From Ricordea florida (taxonomy: Eukaryota > Cnidaria > Anthozoa > Corallimorpharia > Ricordeidae), in the NCBI GenBank assembly GCA_949710005.1, contig OX453276.1:33431947-33495946 (forward strand): a DNA stretch of 64,000 nucleotides, in the 5' to 3' direction. The translations under genes were made by a program, and so were the position numbers. Shown here in pieces: positions 1-8,200 of this stretch. The stretch's first letter is position 1, and each line of letters starts with the position of its first letter. The notes beneath the pieces are model-generated. The model had not been told where the DNA came from. It did no database searches and saw nothing but the letters and a program-made list of their open reading frames with translations.

Positions 1-1533
1 CCTTGAGCTGGATGTCTTGTTGTTGGCTGATGTCTTCGAGAACTTCAGAGATGTTTGTAGGAAGAACTACGACTTGGACCCAGCTTGGTACTAGTTGGTA
101 CACCGCAATACTACACTGCACCTGGATTGGCGTGGGATGCGGCCCTGAAAATGACCAATGTGAGTTTGGAACTTTTGAATGACCCTGACATGCTTCTCAT
201 GATTGAGAAAGGTATTCGAGGGGGTATCTCCATGATCTCCACTAGGTATGGTAAAGCCAACAATCCATACATGAAAGATTATGACCCATCATTACCAACA
301 AAGTACATCACATATCTGGATGCAAACGGTTTGTACGGAATAGCAATGAGTAAACCTTTACCAACACATGAATTTCGATGGTTGACTGAAGAAGAGCTTG
401 TATTGAAGTGGAAAGATCTACCATGTATACTAGAGGTTAATCTAATGTACCCAAAGCACCTTCACAAACTGCATAATGACTATCCATTGGCACCAGAGAG
501 AGTTACGGTAAATGGTGTGGATAAGCTAATTCCAAACCTAAGGCACAAACGAAAATACATTGTTCACCACGAGACGCTGAAACAATATTTGAGTCTCGGG
601 CTAAACGTCTACAAGATACATAGAGGCATAACATTCAAAGAGTCCGCGTGGCTGAAGCCCTATATCGACTTGAATACCGAACTAAGGACTAAAGCAACAA
701 ACGACTTCGAGAAGGATTTCTTCAAGTTGATGAACAACTCAGTCTTTGGGAAAACTATGGAGAACGTAAGGAACAGGGTGGACGTTCGTTTGGTTACTGA
801 TGAGTCAAAAGCCAAGAAGTTGGTATCGAAGCCGAATTACCACCACAGCACGATCTTTTGCGAGAATCTAGTTGCAGTACAAATGAAGAAGACAAAGTTG
901 GTGTTGGACAAACCCATTTACCTAGGCTTTTCAGTCCTGGAACTAAGCAAGACTATAATGTACGACTTCCACTATAACTACATCAAGCCCAAGTACGGTG
1001 GCAAGGCCAAGTTGTTATTTACAGACACTGATTCACTGGCATAGGAGGTGGAGACGGATGACTTCTACAAAGACATTAGCCCAGATGTGAGAGACCGGTT
1101 CGACACCAGCAACTACCCTGAAGATCATCAATCTGGCATTGAGGTGGGCGCGAACAAGAAAGTCGGGGGCATGTTCAAGGATGAAGCGGGTGGCCAACAG
1201 ATCATAGAATTAGTAGGTCTCCGGGCCAAGCTATATTCATATATGATGGATGAGGGAAAGGAGGAAAAGAAATGTAAGGGTGTGAAGAAAGCGGTCGTGA
1301 AAAAGAGCATAAGCTTCAATGACTACAAGGATTGCCTCTTCAATCAAAAATCACAGAGGAGGACGATGAATATCATCAGGAGTCACCTGCACGACGTGTA
1401 CACAGAGACTGTGAACAAGGTGGCACTATCATGCGAAGACGACAAAAGGGTGGTAAGGGAGGATGGGATACACACATATGCATATGGTCACTTTAGGACT
1501 CTAATTTCGGTAAAAAACTTAAGGATTTATTAA
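1..1533 (+). pseudogene. Type-B DNA polymerase of a Polinton/adintovirus-like element, C-terminal part, disrupted
   Basis: This is the C-terminal part of a family-B DNA polymerase of the protein-primed type carried by Polintons and adintoviruses; such enzymes copy the element's own linear DNA. Visible landmarks, in order: an Exo III-like stretch before position 91 (YxLD-type, LLADVF), motif A with DANGLYG at about 319-339, motif B with a lysine and an NSVFGKT core at about 724-756, and motif C with DTDS at 1024-1035. The gene enters from the left edge, so its N-terminal exonuclease/priming part is not visible. Two breaks are present. The frame changes at about 86-110, where a short extra segment repeats TTGGTAC, and an in-frame TAG lies at 1042-1044 just after motif C. 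The same frame then stays open to 1533. All other genes of the element read through, so loss of the polymerase looks recent. Family call is secure; pseudogene status rests on these two sites being genuine. Confidence 0.88.
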
Positions 1534-1559
1534 TACATATATAACTAGACAAAGTCGGT

Positions 1560-2390
1560 GTGGATTACGATTCAGAGGAAAATTATCACAGCCTAGTCGA
1601 TCATTTTCAGTCTATGTTCAAGAAAGCTGATGAGGAGGACGAACAGGTTTGTAAGCATGAAAGTGTGTATAGGGATAACACAGGGATTGTTCTTTGTAGT
1701 CTCTGTAAGACTGAACTAGAATCGATGGACTACTCTAAACGAGAATGGATGTACGACTTTTCAGCTAGTAGGTGTGATCTTCGCAGATCAAAACTAAAGG
1801 GAGTTCGTAATGTATTCGAGAGACATGACTTGAATGTGTCTTCTATGATGATCGATATCATAGAAGCCAAGTATCAAGATATTCTAAAGTTTAAGTGTAA
1901 AAATCGCAGTCAGATTCGTACGTCTTTGGTGGCTTCATGCTTGTTTTATACATACCAAGAATTTGGTGACTATCGTACGTTAGATTACATTAGAAATTTG
2001 TTTGGACTCAAGAAAAGAGCCATGACATGTGGTTTACAAATGTACTTGGAAGCATTCCCAGAGGTGAGAACCAACCACGTCACACCAGAGAAACTTATTC
2101 CCTGGATAATGAGAGTTACTGGGGTTGATGAATCTCATCAAAGACGTATTTTGTCCATTGTCAAGTACTTTGGAGCAACATCACAGATTCTTGAGCGCAG
2201 TACTAGCAGCATAATTGCAGCGAGTGTTGTCTTCTTTTACTTATGTATGAACCAGGAGTATAAAAATCAAATAGGTATGACAAAGAAGATCTTTGCCAGC
2301 AAAGTTAAAATTTCGGAGATCTCATTGATCAAGACAGTTCGCGAGATGGCTGACATCTCAATGTCACTTAAGTACTCTAGAAGGTGGTAA
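1560..2390 (+). CDS. TFIIB-like transcription initiation factor of the element
   Basis: Protein of about 276 residues with the layout of TFIIB. An N-terminal zinc ribbon has a CxH pair at residues 31-33 and a CxxC pair at 46-49. Two alpha-helical cyclin-like repeats follow, at roughly 85-170 and 185-270. Cellular TFIIB bridges TBP and RNA polymerase II; virus-encoded versions are known from nucleocytoplasmic large DNA viruses and would direct transcription of the element's own promoters (inference). No ATG precedes the zinc ribbon closely: the longest frame opens with GTG at 1560 and the first in-frame ATG is at 1614, which keeps the zinc ribbon. The start is therefore uncertain, or the original ATG has been lost. 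It lies 26 bases after the polymerase frame, and its 3' end overlaps the convergent integrase end at 2364-2390. Confidence 0.72.
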   Translation: MDYDSEENYHSLVDHFQSMFKKADEEDEQVCKHESVYRDNTGIVLCSLCKTELESMDYSKREWMYDFSASRCDLRRSKLKGVRNVFERHDLNVSSMMIDIIEAKYQDILKFKCKNRSQIRTSLVASCLFYTYQEFGDYRTLDYIRNLFGLKKRAMTCGLQMYLEAFPEVRTNHVTPEKLIPWIMRVTGVDESHQRRILSIVKYFGATSQILERSTSSIIAASVVFFYLCMNQEYKNQIGMTKKIFASKVKISEISLIKTVREMADISMSLKYSRRW

Positions 2391-3353
2391 TTCAGTATCA
2401 TCGGGAACAACTTGAAGTTCCTCGCGTACAAATCCTCGCTTTGATACTCCATCCAAATAATACACCACTGGCTGATCTGGTGAAATTACAGTTCTCGCTA
2501 TATCATAAACCTCAAGGCTCCATACAGGATCAGTGGCTCTTCGTTTATCACCACCTTCATCTTCACCGGGCGAATACAAATACCTAACCTCAACTCCCGG
2601 GGGTAATCTCTTCTCATTCAAGCCCACAGCTCTCTTGTATTCCATAGGTTTAACATCAATCTCTTTCAATTCCAACGCTTCATCGGGTTCTTTACCTGTG
2701 ATAAGTGTGGTTTCAGAATTCAAAGTCTTCATAATAGCGGGCAGCCTTTTCACCCAAACCCTGGACCTAACATCACTCACCATCTCCTGTGCATATTGAT
2801 GACTAAACAATTTCTCACCAATCGTTCTATTAGCCCTCTCTACAAAAGCCTGCGCCCGATGATTACCAGCTTTACTTCGCTGTATGTCTACTTGATGCTT
2901 ATTCATCAAGTGAGTGACATTACCCATGAATTCTCTACCGGGATCCACCATTAATGTCTTTGGCCACTTTAGCTTCCGAGCATAAATCCTCTCAAACGCC
3001 TTGGCCACTTCACCACTATCTTTCGAGGTCAGTGCCTCAGCATCCTTGTACCTAGAAGCGATATCAATCACAACCAGTGCATAGCGGTATGTTTTTCTTC
3101 TCACTGTATCGTGAGGAAGAAACAGCAAGTCCGCCTGATGAATTTGATTTGGCTTACCAACGACCCAATGTGGTCTAGGTATATACTTCGGGGGTGGAAG
3201 ATATATTTGCCATAATGATTGCTTCTCCAACCACTCTCTAGCAACACTTTCGGTCACTTTGGCCGCACTCGCCAACTTTGGTATGGCCGAGTATCCTTTC
3301 CAGTATCCATCAGTAGAGTAGTATAATCGACTTAAAACATCGTCACTAGACAT
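2364..3353 (-). CDS. Retroviral-type (rve) integrase of the Polinton-like element
   Basis: A 329-residue DDE integrase. The catalytic triad reads D75, D137 and E172, giving the D,D-35-E spacing typical of retroviral and Polinton integrases. The acidic residues sit in the contexts QADLLFL, MVDPGREF and FVERANR. The N-terminal 60 residues are helical, and the C-terminal region (about 270-320) has the Tyr/Leu-rich pattern ending near EELQVV that is usual for Polinton integrases. The enzyme would insert the linear element into host DNA and make short target duplications (family knowledge). It is transcribed leftwards, convergent with the TFIIB-like gene and divergent from the capsid gene at 3379, with only 25 bases between the two start codons. 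The frame is intact, with a normal ATG at 3353. Confidence 0.93.
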   Translation of the reverse strand: MSSDDVLSRLYYSTDGYWKGYSAIPKLASAAKVTESVAREWLEKQSLWQIYLPPPKYIPRPHWVVGKPNQIHQADLLFLPHDTVRRKTYRYALVVIDIASRYKDAEALTSKDSGEVAKAFERIYARKLKWPKTLMVDPGREFMGNVTHLMNKHQVDIQRSKAGNHRAQAFVERANRTIGEKLFSHQYAQEMVSDVRSRVWVKRLPAIMKTLNSETTLITGKEPDEALELKEIDVKPMEYKRAVGLNEKRLPPGVEVRYLYSPGEDEGGDKRRATDPVWSLEVYDIARTVISPDQPVVYYLDGVSKRGFVREELQVVPDDTELPPSRVLK

Positions 3354-3378
3354 TTACAACAACATTCAGTGCATTTAA
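3354..3378. promoter_or_regulatory. Very short divergent intergenic region between integrase and capsid genes
   Basis: Only 25 bases separate the start codons of the leftward integrase and the rightward capsid gene, so both promoters must lie here or inside the coding starts. The stretch is AT-rich and ends in TTTAAATG, where the start codon of the capsid gene forms part of the motif. TTTAAA or TTAAAG also precedes several other genes of the element, which makes it a candidate core promoter element. This is inference from position only. Confidence 0.35.
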
Positions 3379-4614
3379 ATGATTGAAATATCAGACATTC
3401 TTGATCCTAATCGTGTTACCAGGATGCGTAAAGGTTTGACGGCAGAGGCCTCATTAAATCGAATCACTCTAAATCCCTCATCAGCCAATCCTGGTGAGAC
3501 ATTATACATTGAAATACCAAAACTGACCGATAACCTGGTGATTGTGCCTGGCAGCGTGTACATCACTTTCGATATGAGTGTAACAGGCCACAAGAATAAC
3601 ACACTTGTCAATAACTTGGGAAGGAACCTCGTTTCACGATACAGGGTTCTATTCGGGGGTGAAATCATAGAGGACCTTAATAGGTTTGATTTATTCAAGA
3701 CTTATCACGATTTGTTTTTGTCAGAGACCGATCGCAATAACAGATTGAGACAAGGCATATCATCCGAGAATGTGAGGAAAATTAGAACCAATGCCGGTGA
3801 CAAAGTTAGCTCAAATGCAGCAGAAAATACTCTAGGTGCAGTCCATAACACCAGGTACGAAATACCATTGGACCACACAATACTGAAGGATCATGGAGTC
3901 TTCTATCCAAAAGCCTTACCACATCCACTCAAATTTGAAATAACTCTAGCTCCGGTTTCTGATGTCGTCGTTTACTCAAACGTTGAAACACCACCTGATT
4001 ACAAATTAACAAATATGGAGCTGGAGTATCATTGCATATCAAGTGACCGATTAGCCAGTCAAGCTATTGCCTCGTACCAGAATGGAAGGGTTTTCTTGTA
4101 TGAGAAGATACTTCTTCACAAAACGTTTCCAATCTCTGAGAACACTGATGGTGTGATTAATGAGCATATTAACGTGCCTAGGAAATCCATGACTGGCATA
4201 CTATGTATTTTCACAGCCCCATATGCAGCAGGTGTTAGGGACTCTGAGAGTTTTGTAAACCCAAAGATCACATCGGTTAGGATTGACAAAGATGGAGTAC
4301 CAAACAAACTTTATTCGAAAGGCATGATACCAACTGATTTATGGCAGGCTATAATTAAACGAGTTGGTATCGATGATTCCATCAAGGAGTCTGATTTCTA
4401 TACGAACAAGTTTGCTTTGTGGATCGATCTGAGGAGTTACCCCGACAATGATGTTCATGGGAACGGTTTGGAGCTAACTAGTACTCGGGATGGCATAAGA
4501 CTCGAGATTAACAGGGAGAAGAGAGGAGGCAGGGTTCTTACCTGCTACATGTTCGTGGTTGCTGACGCCGCTATGGAGATTATGAACTCAAATTTAAAAA
4601 AGATAGTGTACTAG
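3379..4614 (+). CDS. Putative double-jelly-roll major capsid protein
   Basis: A 411-residue protein rich in predicted beta strands with no membrane segment. I judge it the best major capsid candidate in the element. It lies directly upstream of the packaging ATPase, as capsid genes often do in these elements, and has a size compatible with small double-jelly-roll proteins. It shows two beta-rich halves (about 30-200 and 215-405). The first half ends near a PHPLKFEITL strand and the second has FALWIDLRSYP followed by a strand-rich C-terminus. Capsid proteins of this fold build the facets of icosahedral virions. No single diagnostic motif proves the fold; a structure prediction showing two stacked jelly rolls would. 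The gene is intact from ATG to stop, and 13 bases separate it from the next start codon, suggesting co-expression. Confidence 0.55.
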   Translation: MIEISDILDPNRVTRMRKGLTAEASLNRITLNPSSANPGETLYIEIPKLTDNLVIVPGSVYITFDMSVTGHKNNTLVNNLGRNLVSRYRVLFGGEIIEDLNRFDLFKTYHDLFLSETDRNNRLRQGISSENVRKIRTNAGDKVSSNAAENTLGAVHNTRYEIPLDHTILKDHGVFYPKALPHPLKFEITLAPVSDVVVYSNVETPPDYKLTNMELEYHCISSDRLASQAIASYQNGRVFLYEKILLHKTFPISENTDGVINEHINVPRKSMTGILCIFTAPYAAGVRDSESFVNPKITSVRIDKDGVPNKLYSKGMIPTDLWQAIIKRVGIDDSIKESDFYTNKFALWIDLRSYPDNDVHGNGLELTSTRDGIRLEINREKRGGRVLTCYMFVVADAAMEIMNSNLKKIVY

Positions 4615-4627
4615 ATATAATCGAAGG

Positions 4628-5257
4628 ATGAATGAGTTAGTGGATAAAATACCATTCAACTGTATCATTACGGGACCTACGAATTGTGGAAAGACTCAAT
4701 ACCTGGTGGACAAGCTTCGAGGACACTTTAGGGGCGTGTTCGACTATATTGTCTTGATTTGCCCCACTTATAGCCATAACAAGACTTACAGAGGCTTTGC
4801 AAAGGGGGACAAGAGATTTTGGGTACTCTCACCAGACTCTAGTGATGAGGACGAAATTGACTATTTGCTAACGCTTTGCTCAACGTTATTCTCGGGTGAG
4901 AACACACTCATAATACTGGACGATTGCGCTGTTTCGAAAGACTTGAAGAATCGGTCAAACAAATTCATCAATCTGGCGTTTTCCGGGAGGCACCTTGGCA
5001 TATCTGTGTGGGTTCTCACCCAACAGCTCACATCGATCTCGAAACCATTCCGAGAGAATGTCGCGTGTGTGGTATCGTTTTACAACCCGTCTGAAACCGC
5101 GATGAAAATGTTATTTGAGGAATATGGTGGTGCTTTGGATGTTAATAAACGCAAACGGTACAAGAAGCTACTCGAGAGTGAAAAATACGCCAGACTTTGC
5201 TTTTCACTGCGCCACCCGTTTGAAAAATACTTAGAGATACCCGCGTCTGGGGCATAA
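4628..5257 (+). CDS. A32/FtsK-HerA-type genome-packaging ATPase
   Basis: A 209-residue P-loop ATPase. Walker A is GPTNCGKT at residues 16-23 and Walker B is LIILDD at 94-99. A downstream VLTQQLTSI segment is typical of the HerA/A32 packaging branch, in which the glutamines act near the active site. Such enzymes pump the DNA genome into preformed capsids. The length agrees with the compact ATPases of Polintons and virophages. The gene follows the capsid candidate by 13 bases and ends 2 bases before the start of the next gene, so the three are probably one expression unit. The frame is intact with an ATG start. Confidence 0.9.
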   Translation: MNELVDKIPFNCIITGPTNCGKTQYLVDKLRGHFRGVFDYIVLICPTYSHNKTYRGFAKGDKRFWVLSPDSSDEDEIDYLLTLCSTLFSGENTLIILDDCAVSKDLKNRSNKFINLAFSGRHLGISVWVLTQQLTSISKPFRENVACVVSFYNPSETAMKMLFEEYGGALDVNKRKRYKKLLESEKYARLCFSLRHPFEKYLEIPASGA

Positions 5258-5259
5258 AC

Positions 5260-5859
5260 ATGGCTAACCCTGAAGATATATTGAACGGTGAAGCATCAGT
5301 TGGTGCAACACCATCACCAATCATTGATTTGGAGTCAAAGAGGGAATCTCTTTCAATCTTGGCGTGTCTGGGTTCAACGAAAGAATACACGGGTGTGGTT
5401 ATGGACCTCTCTGACACAACCAAACTATCGGATACGGATGTGGAGAAGTATTACAAAAGGTACCAAGTCGTGTCGGGCAAGAAGATTGCCGATGGCTTGG
5501 CGGACTCTTCTTTTCAATTGATAGCTAAGGCTGTAGATCGGGGTTTGAGAAATTACGGGAATATAGATGATAAAGACGCTCTTGTGAGAGATTGTAAGAA
5601 CGATGAATTGATAATGAAGGAGATCTCAAATATATCCGGGTCACTTGTACTCAAAGGTGGAAGACTCACGGCATTACTTTCGGCATTTATTCAATTTGCA
5701 AAGCACTTCAAGTTAAGAGAGTATGAATCCAACAGTGCTCCAACACAACTTGAGCAAGACCTAAGCACCACTCCAACACAACTTGAGCAAGACCTGAGCA
5801 CCACTCCAACACAACTTGAGCAAGACCTGAGCACCACTCCAACACAACTTGAGGACTAA
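5260..5859 (+). CDS. Unknown element protein with C-terminal 11-residue tandem repeats
   Basis: A 199-residue hydrophilic protein that I do not recognise. Residues 1-155 are mixed alpha/beta without membrane segments or obvious catalytic motifs. Residues 160-199 are three full copies plus a partial copy of an 11-residue unit, TPTQLEQDLST, encoded by nearly identical 33-bp repeats at 5737-5856. The repeats are acidic and glutamine-rich, would be extended or weakly helical, and probably arose by recent slippage. The start codon lies 3 bases after the ATPase stop, so the two are likely co-transcribed. A virion-associated or scaffold role is possible from the position next to capsid and ATPase genes, but nothing in the sequence proves it. 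Confidence 0.65.
   Translation: MANPEDILNGEASVGATPSPIIDLESKRESLSILACLGSTKEYTGVVMDLSDTTKLSDTDVEKYYKRYQVVSGKKIADGLADSSFQLIAKAVDRGLRNYGNIDDKDALVRDCKNDELIMKEISNISGSLVLKGGRLTALLSAFIQFAKHFKLREYESNSAPTQLEQDLSTTPTQLEQDLSTTPTQLEQDLSTTPTQLED
5737..5856 (+). repeat. 33-bp coding tandem repeat
   Basis: Three full units and one partial unit of 33 bp at the 3' end of the preceding gene. The units are almost identical (one C/T-type difference), which implies recent expansion, and each adds 11 residues in frame. Confidence 0.9.
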
Positions 5860-5919
5860 AGTGGATTCTATGAAAAGTGTCTTGAAGATTGGTTGTACCA
5901 TAAGCAAAAGCACAACAAA

Positions 5920-6477
5920 ATGCAACAACAAAACGAATTTGGGTTTCACGTATTTACCTTATATGGTGAGAATGACTCTGACTTTGAGAAGCTCTTCGAG
6001 AGAGTAAGGCCAGAGATTGTTAATGCCTTCGAGTTAGTCAACCCTACTTTCACAAGAGTTGAAGTTAATTTCAAGCGAGACCCGGATGAAGAACAATGTC
6101 AATACATAGTTGACCATTATGATGATGAGACTGACTCTGCAGATACTCTGATCACACGTACTGTGAAAGTTTTGAGATCGAGATTGAGATACAATTTCAG
6201 GGATGGACTTCAACCACGTTTTCATTATAGGTACAAGGACATCTACGATAGACGCTTTGATGAATCTATTGACCCCGAGGAGAGATTCAGAGCAATGGAC
6301 AATGGGGATTGGAATGGGAAAGAGGGTTTGGAAGATACTGGTCTGTATGGCCCTTTGGTCGAGATTTTCGTAGAAGATACGGAGTCTGAAGTTTCATACA
6401 TCACAATCAAGATGTATACAAGCACTACCATAAATCGGACTTCTACAGACGTCTGTGTGATGAACTTATGGCTATAG
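5920..6477 (+). CDS. Unknown element protein, possibly frameshifted near its 3' end
   Basis: A 185-residue protein from the first ATG at 5920; the frame is open from 5893 but without an upstream ATG. It is acidic, without membrane segments, and I do not recognise it. Its C-terminal 15-20 residues (after about 6415) are Thr/Ser-rich and look non-native. In the next frame, a stretch from about 6400 to 6557 encodes a well-formed helical tail with LCDELMAIAWHPDRVLDWC followed by an acidic segment. That Trp-His-Pro and Trp-Cys pattern is typical of C-termini of small proteins in large DNA viruses. Either a single-base indel near 6410-6420 displaced the true C-terminus, or a second small gene overlaps. 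A hairpin at 6578-6610 follows the longer reading, which favours 6557 as the original end. Confidence 0.55.
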   Translation: MQQQNEFGFHVFTLYGENDSDFEKLFERVRPEIVNAFELVNPTFTRVEVNFKRDPDEEQCQYIVDHYDDETDSADTLITRTVKVLRSRLRYNFRDGLQPRFHYRYKDIYDRRFDESIDPEERFRAMDNGDWNGKEGLEDTGLYGPLVEIFVEDTESEVSYITIKMYTSTTINRTSTDVCVMNLWL

Positions 6478-6577
6478 CGTGGCACCCCGATCGTGTATTG
6501 GACTGGTGTGTTGACCACGAGGAAAAGGAAGAGATGAAAGAGCGATGGGGTATGTAAGAACCACTTGAAACCATTGT

Positions 6578-6610
6578 AAGCCTCTTAGTAGAAGACCTAC
6601 TAAGAGGCTT
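6578..6610 (+). terminator. Perfect 14-bp intergenic hairpin
   Basis: Two 14-base arms (6578-6591 and 6597-6610) are exact reverse complements around the 5-base loop AAGAC. It lies between the 3' end of the 5920 gene and the next start codon and is followed at once by TTAAAG. A role in transcript 3'-end formation is inferred from its place, which recurs after other genes of the element. Confidence 0.75.
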
Positions 6611-6620
6611 AAAGATAGGT

Positions 6621-7550
6621 ATGTACTATGTCATAACCGAAAGGTACTTGTTGAACATGACTGATCCAATCTTCATTTCACTTGACTCTGATTTTGACTG
6701 GAACACCATCGTTGTTTCTGAACCCAAGAGGAACTCTTTCACCAAAGGCAGAAGTAAAGTACCAAACCAATGGGTTAGTTCATATGTTTATGTAGAAGGT
6801 CCAAACGGTGTGAAGCGAGCGATATTCATTGAATTATCCAAGCAATTCTTTTCGGGTATATCAGGGGTGTGGCAATTTGGAACCGACAAAGACAGTCGCA
6901 GACTTGAGAATTTGGAGGGGTTCCAAATTTCATACCCAATGACATCGATTGATACCATGGATTGCCCAACAACCGAAGAGAACAAGACTCGAGAAGCACT
7001 TGATAATGTAGTGAAGATCACATTGAACTCACTCAAAAAGTTTTGCTACAAACCAAAATCAGAGAGGTCAGTACCACCCGCAACCTTCAATGCATACACG
7101 ACTGCCAAGAGTGAAAATGATTGGTCTTTTGCTGTGAAGCCAATATACGATTACATAAACACCACAAACCAACAAACGGGTGAGAAGACAAAGGACAAAA
7201 ACAGTCCACAGCGTGCCTACCTCAAGTTCCTGACATGGGGTAAGGGTGATAAAATCCAATCCAGAACTTGTGTATACGGTCCAGATGATGAAATCGTTAA
7301 CCCACTTGAATACCTGTGGCAACCCGACAAGTATGTAAGCGGTTTTGGTCATCCTGTCATCCATTGGGATGGTATATTCTGGGGATCCCAAGGGCAGACC
7401 AGCTATGGCGCTTCAGCTCGTCTTCGTGTTTCTGAGATGAATTTCACTCCAAGTGATTACAACAACAAGACTCGTTTTCGTATGTTACCCTCAAACAAGG
7501 CACAAGAATCAGAATCAGGATCAGAAGATGAGATTGTGATAGAACACTGA
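6621..7550 (+). CDS. Unknown element protein, about 300 residues, possible single-stranded DNA-binding type
   Basis: A 309-residue soluble protein from ATG 6621; an alternative ATG at 6657 removes twelve residues and gives a more natural start (MTDPIFISL). It is beta-rich in its first 90 residues and again near 240-285, where it reads GHPVIHWDGIFWGSQGQT and then a predicted strand. The C-terminus is an acidic Ser/Glu tail of about 18 residues. A beta-rich core with an acidic tail suits virus single-stranded DNA-binding proteins, but I see no decisive motif, so that role is only a suggestion. It stands between two intergenic hairpins and so probably has its own transcript. Intact frame. Confidence 0.6.
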   Translation: MYYVITERYLLNMTDPIFISLDSDFDWNTIVVSEPKRNSFTKGRSKVPNQWVSSYVYVEGPNGVKRAIFIELSKQFFSGISGVWQFGTDKDSRRLENLEGFQISYPMTSIDTMDCPTTEENKTREALDNVVKITLNSLKKFCYKPKSERSVPPATFNAYTTAKSENDWSFAVKPIYDYINTTNQQTGEKTKDKNSPQRAYLKFLTWGKGDKIQSRTCVYGPDDEIVNPLEYLWQPDKYVSGFGHPVIHWDGIFWGSQGQTSYGASARLRVSEMNFTPSDYNNKTRFRMLPSNKAQESESGSEDEIVIEH

Positions 7551-7566
7551 ATAATTAAGACTTACT

Positions 7567-7593
7567 TCTCCTAATAGACACCCTATTAGGAGA
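7567..7593 (+). terminator. Intergenic hairpin, 11-bp stem
   Basis: Arms 7567-7577 and 7583-7593 pair perfectly (core CTCCTAATAG / CTATTAGGAG) around ACACC. It begins 16 bases after the stop of the preceding gene. A TTAAAG motif and the next start codon follow. It recurs almost unchanged 300 bases downstream. Confidence 0.75.
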
Positions 7594-7629
7594 GTTAAAG
7601 CTAAGTGATAATAGGGATACAAACATGGC
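7568..7629 (+). promoter_or_regulatory. Duplicated hairpin-plus-leader module, copy 1
   Basis: About 62 bases, from the hairpin through GTTAAAGC to the start codon of the next gene, are repeated with about 85-90 percent identity at 7868-7929. Both copies end in AAACATGGC. Two successive small genes therefore share one regulatory unit, combining a 3' signal for the gene before and a leader for the gene after. Confidence 0.65.
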
Positions 7630-7849
7630 CAACACAGGAGTTATTGATAGAGCGACTGTGAATGAATATTGTGAAGAGTACTGTAGAAATAATATAGATG
7701 AACAGTGTCGGGAAATAATACAAGAACGTAGAGATGAGGAAAGAATAGAGTTTGAGGAGTTCGTTATTAAAGCATCTTCATATTTGAAAGGTGCGATGGT
7801 CGGAATTGGATTATGTTGGTTGTATAACAAACGTCGTTGGTTTTGGTAG
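7625..7849 (+). CDS. Small membrane protein of the element
   Basis: A 74-residue protein with a very acidic and basic helical N-terminal part (residues 1-48, rich in Glu and Arg) and one hydrophobic segment near 53-68 (GAMVGIGLCWLY), followed by a short basic and aromatic tail. Single-pass tail-anchored topology is likely. Not recognised by name. It starts the block of small membrane proteins at 7625-10247 and carries the duplicated hairpin-leader module upstream. The initiator ATG is set by the shared AAACATGGC leader. Confidence 0.6.
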   Translation: MANTGVIDRATVNEYCEEYCRNNIDEQCREIIQERRDEERIEFEEFVIKASSYLKGAMVGIGLCWLYNKRRWFW

Positions 7850-7867
7850 ATGTTGGTTCAAAAAAAT

Positions 7868-7929
7868 CCCCTAATAGAAACCCTATTAGGAGATTTAAAG
7901 CTTAGTGATAACAGGGATGCAAACATGGC
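7868..7929 (+). promoter_or_regulatory. Duplicated hairpin-plus-leader module, copy 2
   Basis: Second copy of the module at 7568-7629. Its hairpin is slightly weaker: 8 perfect pairs (7870-7877 with 7883-7890) followed by a mismatch. It decides the start of the next gene at 7925, because the matching leader ends in AAACATGGC there rather than at the upstream in-frame ATG at 7850. Confidence 0.65.
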
Positions 7930-8200
7930 TGAGCAAACTGTTGAGCAAATCACAAGTGAACCCGCTGTCAAGGATAGAGTGAAGGATCCTAAGAAGGTGG
8001 AGGCCGGGAAGAAACTGGCCGACTACCACAAGAAGGCTAAGGAGGCATTGAAGGAAAAAGAGCAGCGGGATGCATTGATAGATAATCAGAAAGAAAAGGA
8101 GCAGCAGCAGCAGCAGGATGCATTGGTAAAAGAGGATGATGAAGGATCTTCATGGATGTTAATGCCTGGATACCCAGTCTATCCTTCGAGAATGTGTTAA
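7925..8200 (+). CDS. Small charged coiled-coil protein
   Basis: A 91-residue, highly charged, lysine- and glutamate-rich protein with a long predicted helix (residues 12-70) containing a polyglutamine run coded by CAG repeats at about 8101-8117. The frame is open from ATG 7850, but the duplicated leader points to ATG 7925. Its last 16 residues overlap in another frame the start of the next small gene, which begins with a membrane segment. A charged rod followed by a membrane anchor would make sense as one protein, so a frameshift (old mutation or programmed) at about 8150-8200 is possible. Function unknown. Confidence 0.55.
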   Translation: MAEQTVEQITSEPAVKDRVKDPKKVEAGKKLADYHKKAKEALKEKEQRDALIDNQKEKEQQQQQDALVKEDDEGSSWMLMPGYPVYPSRMC

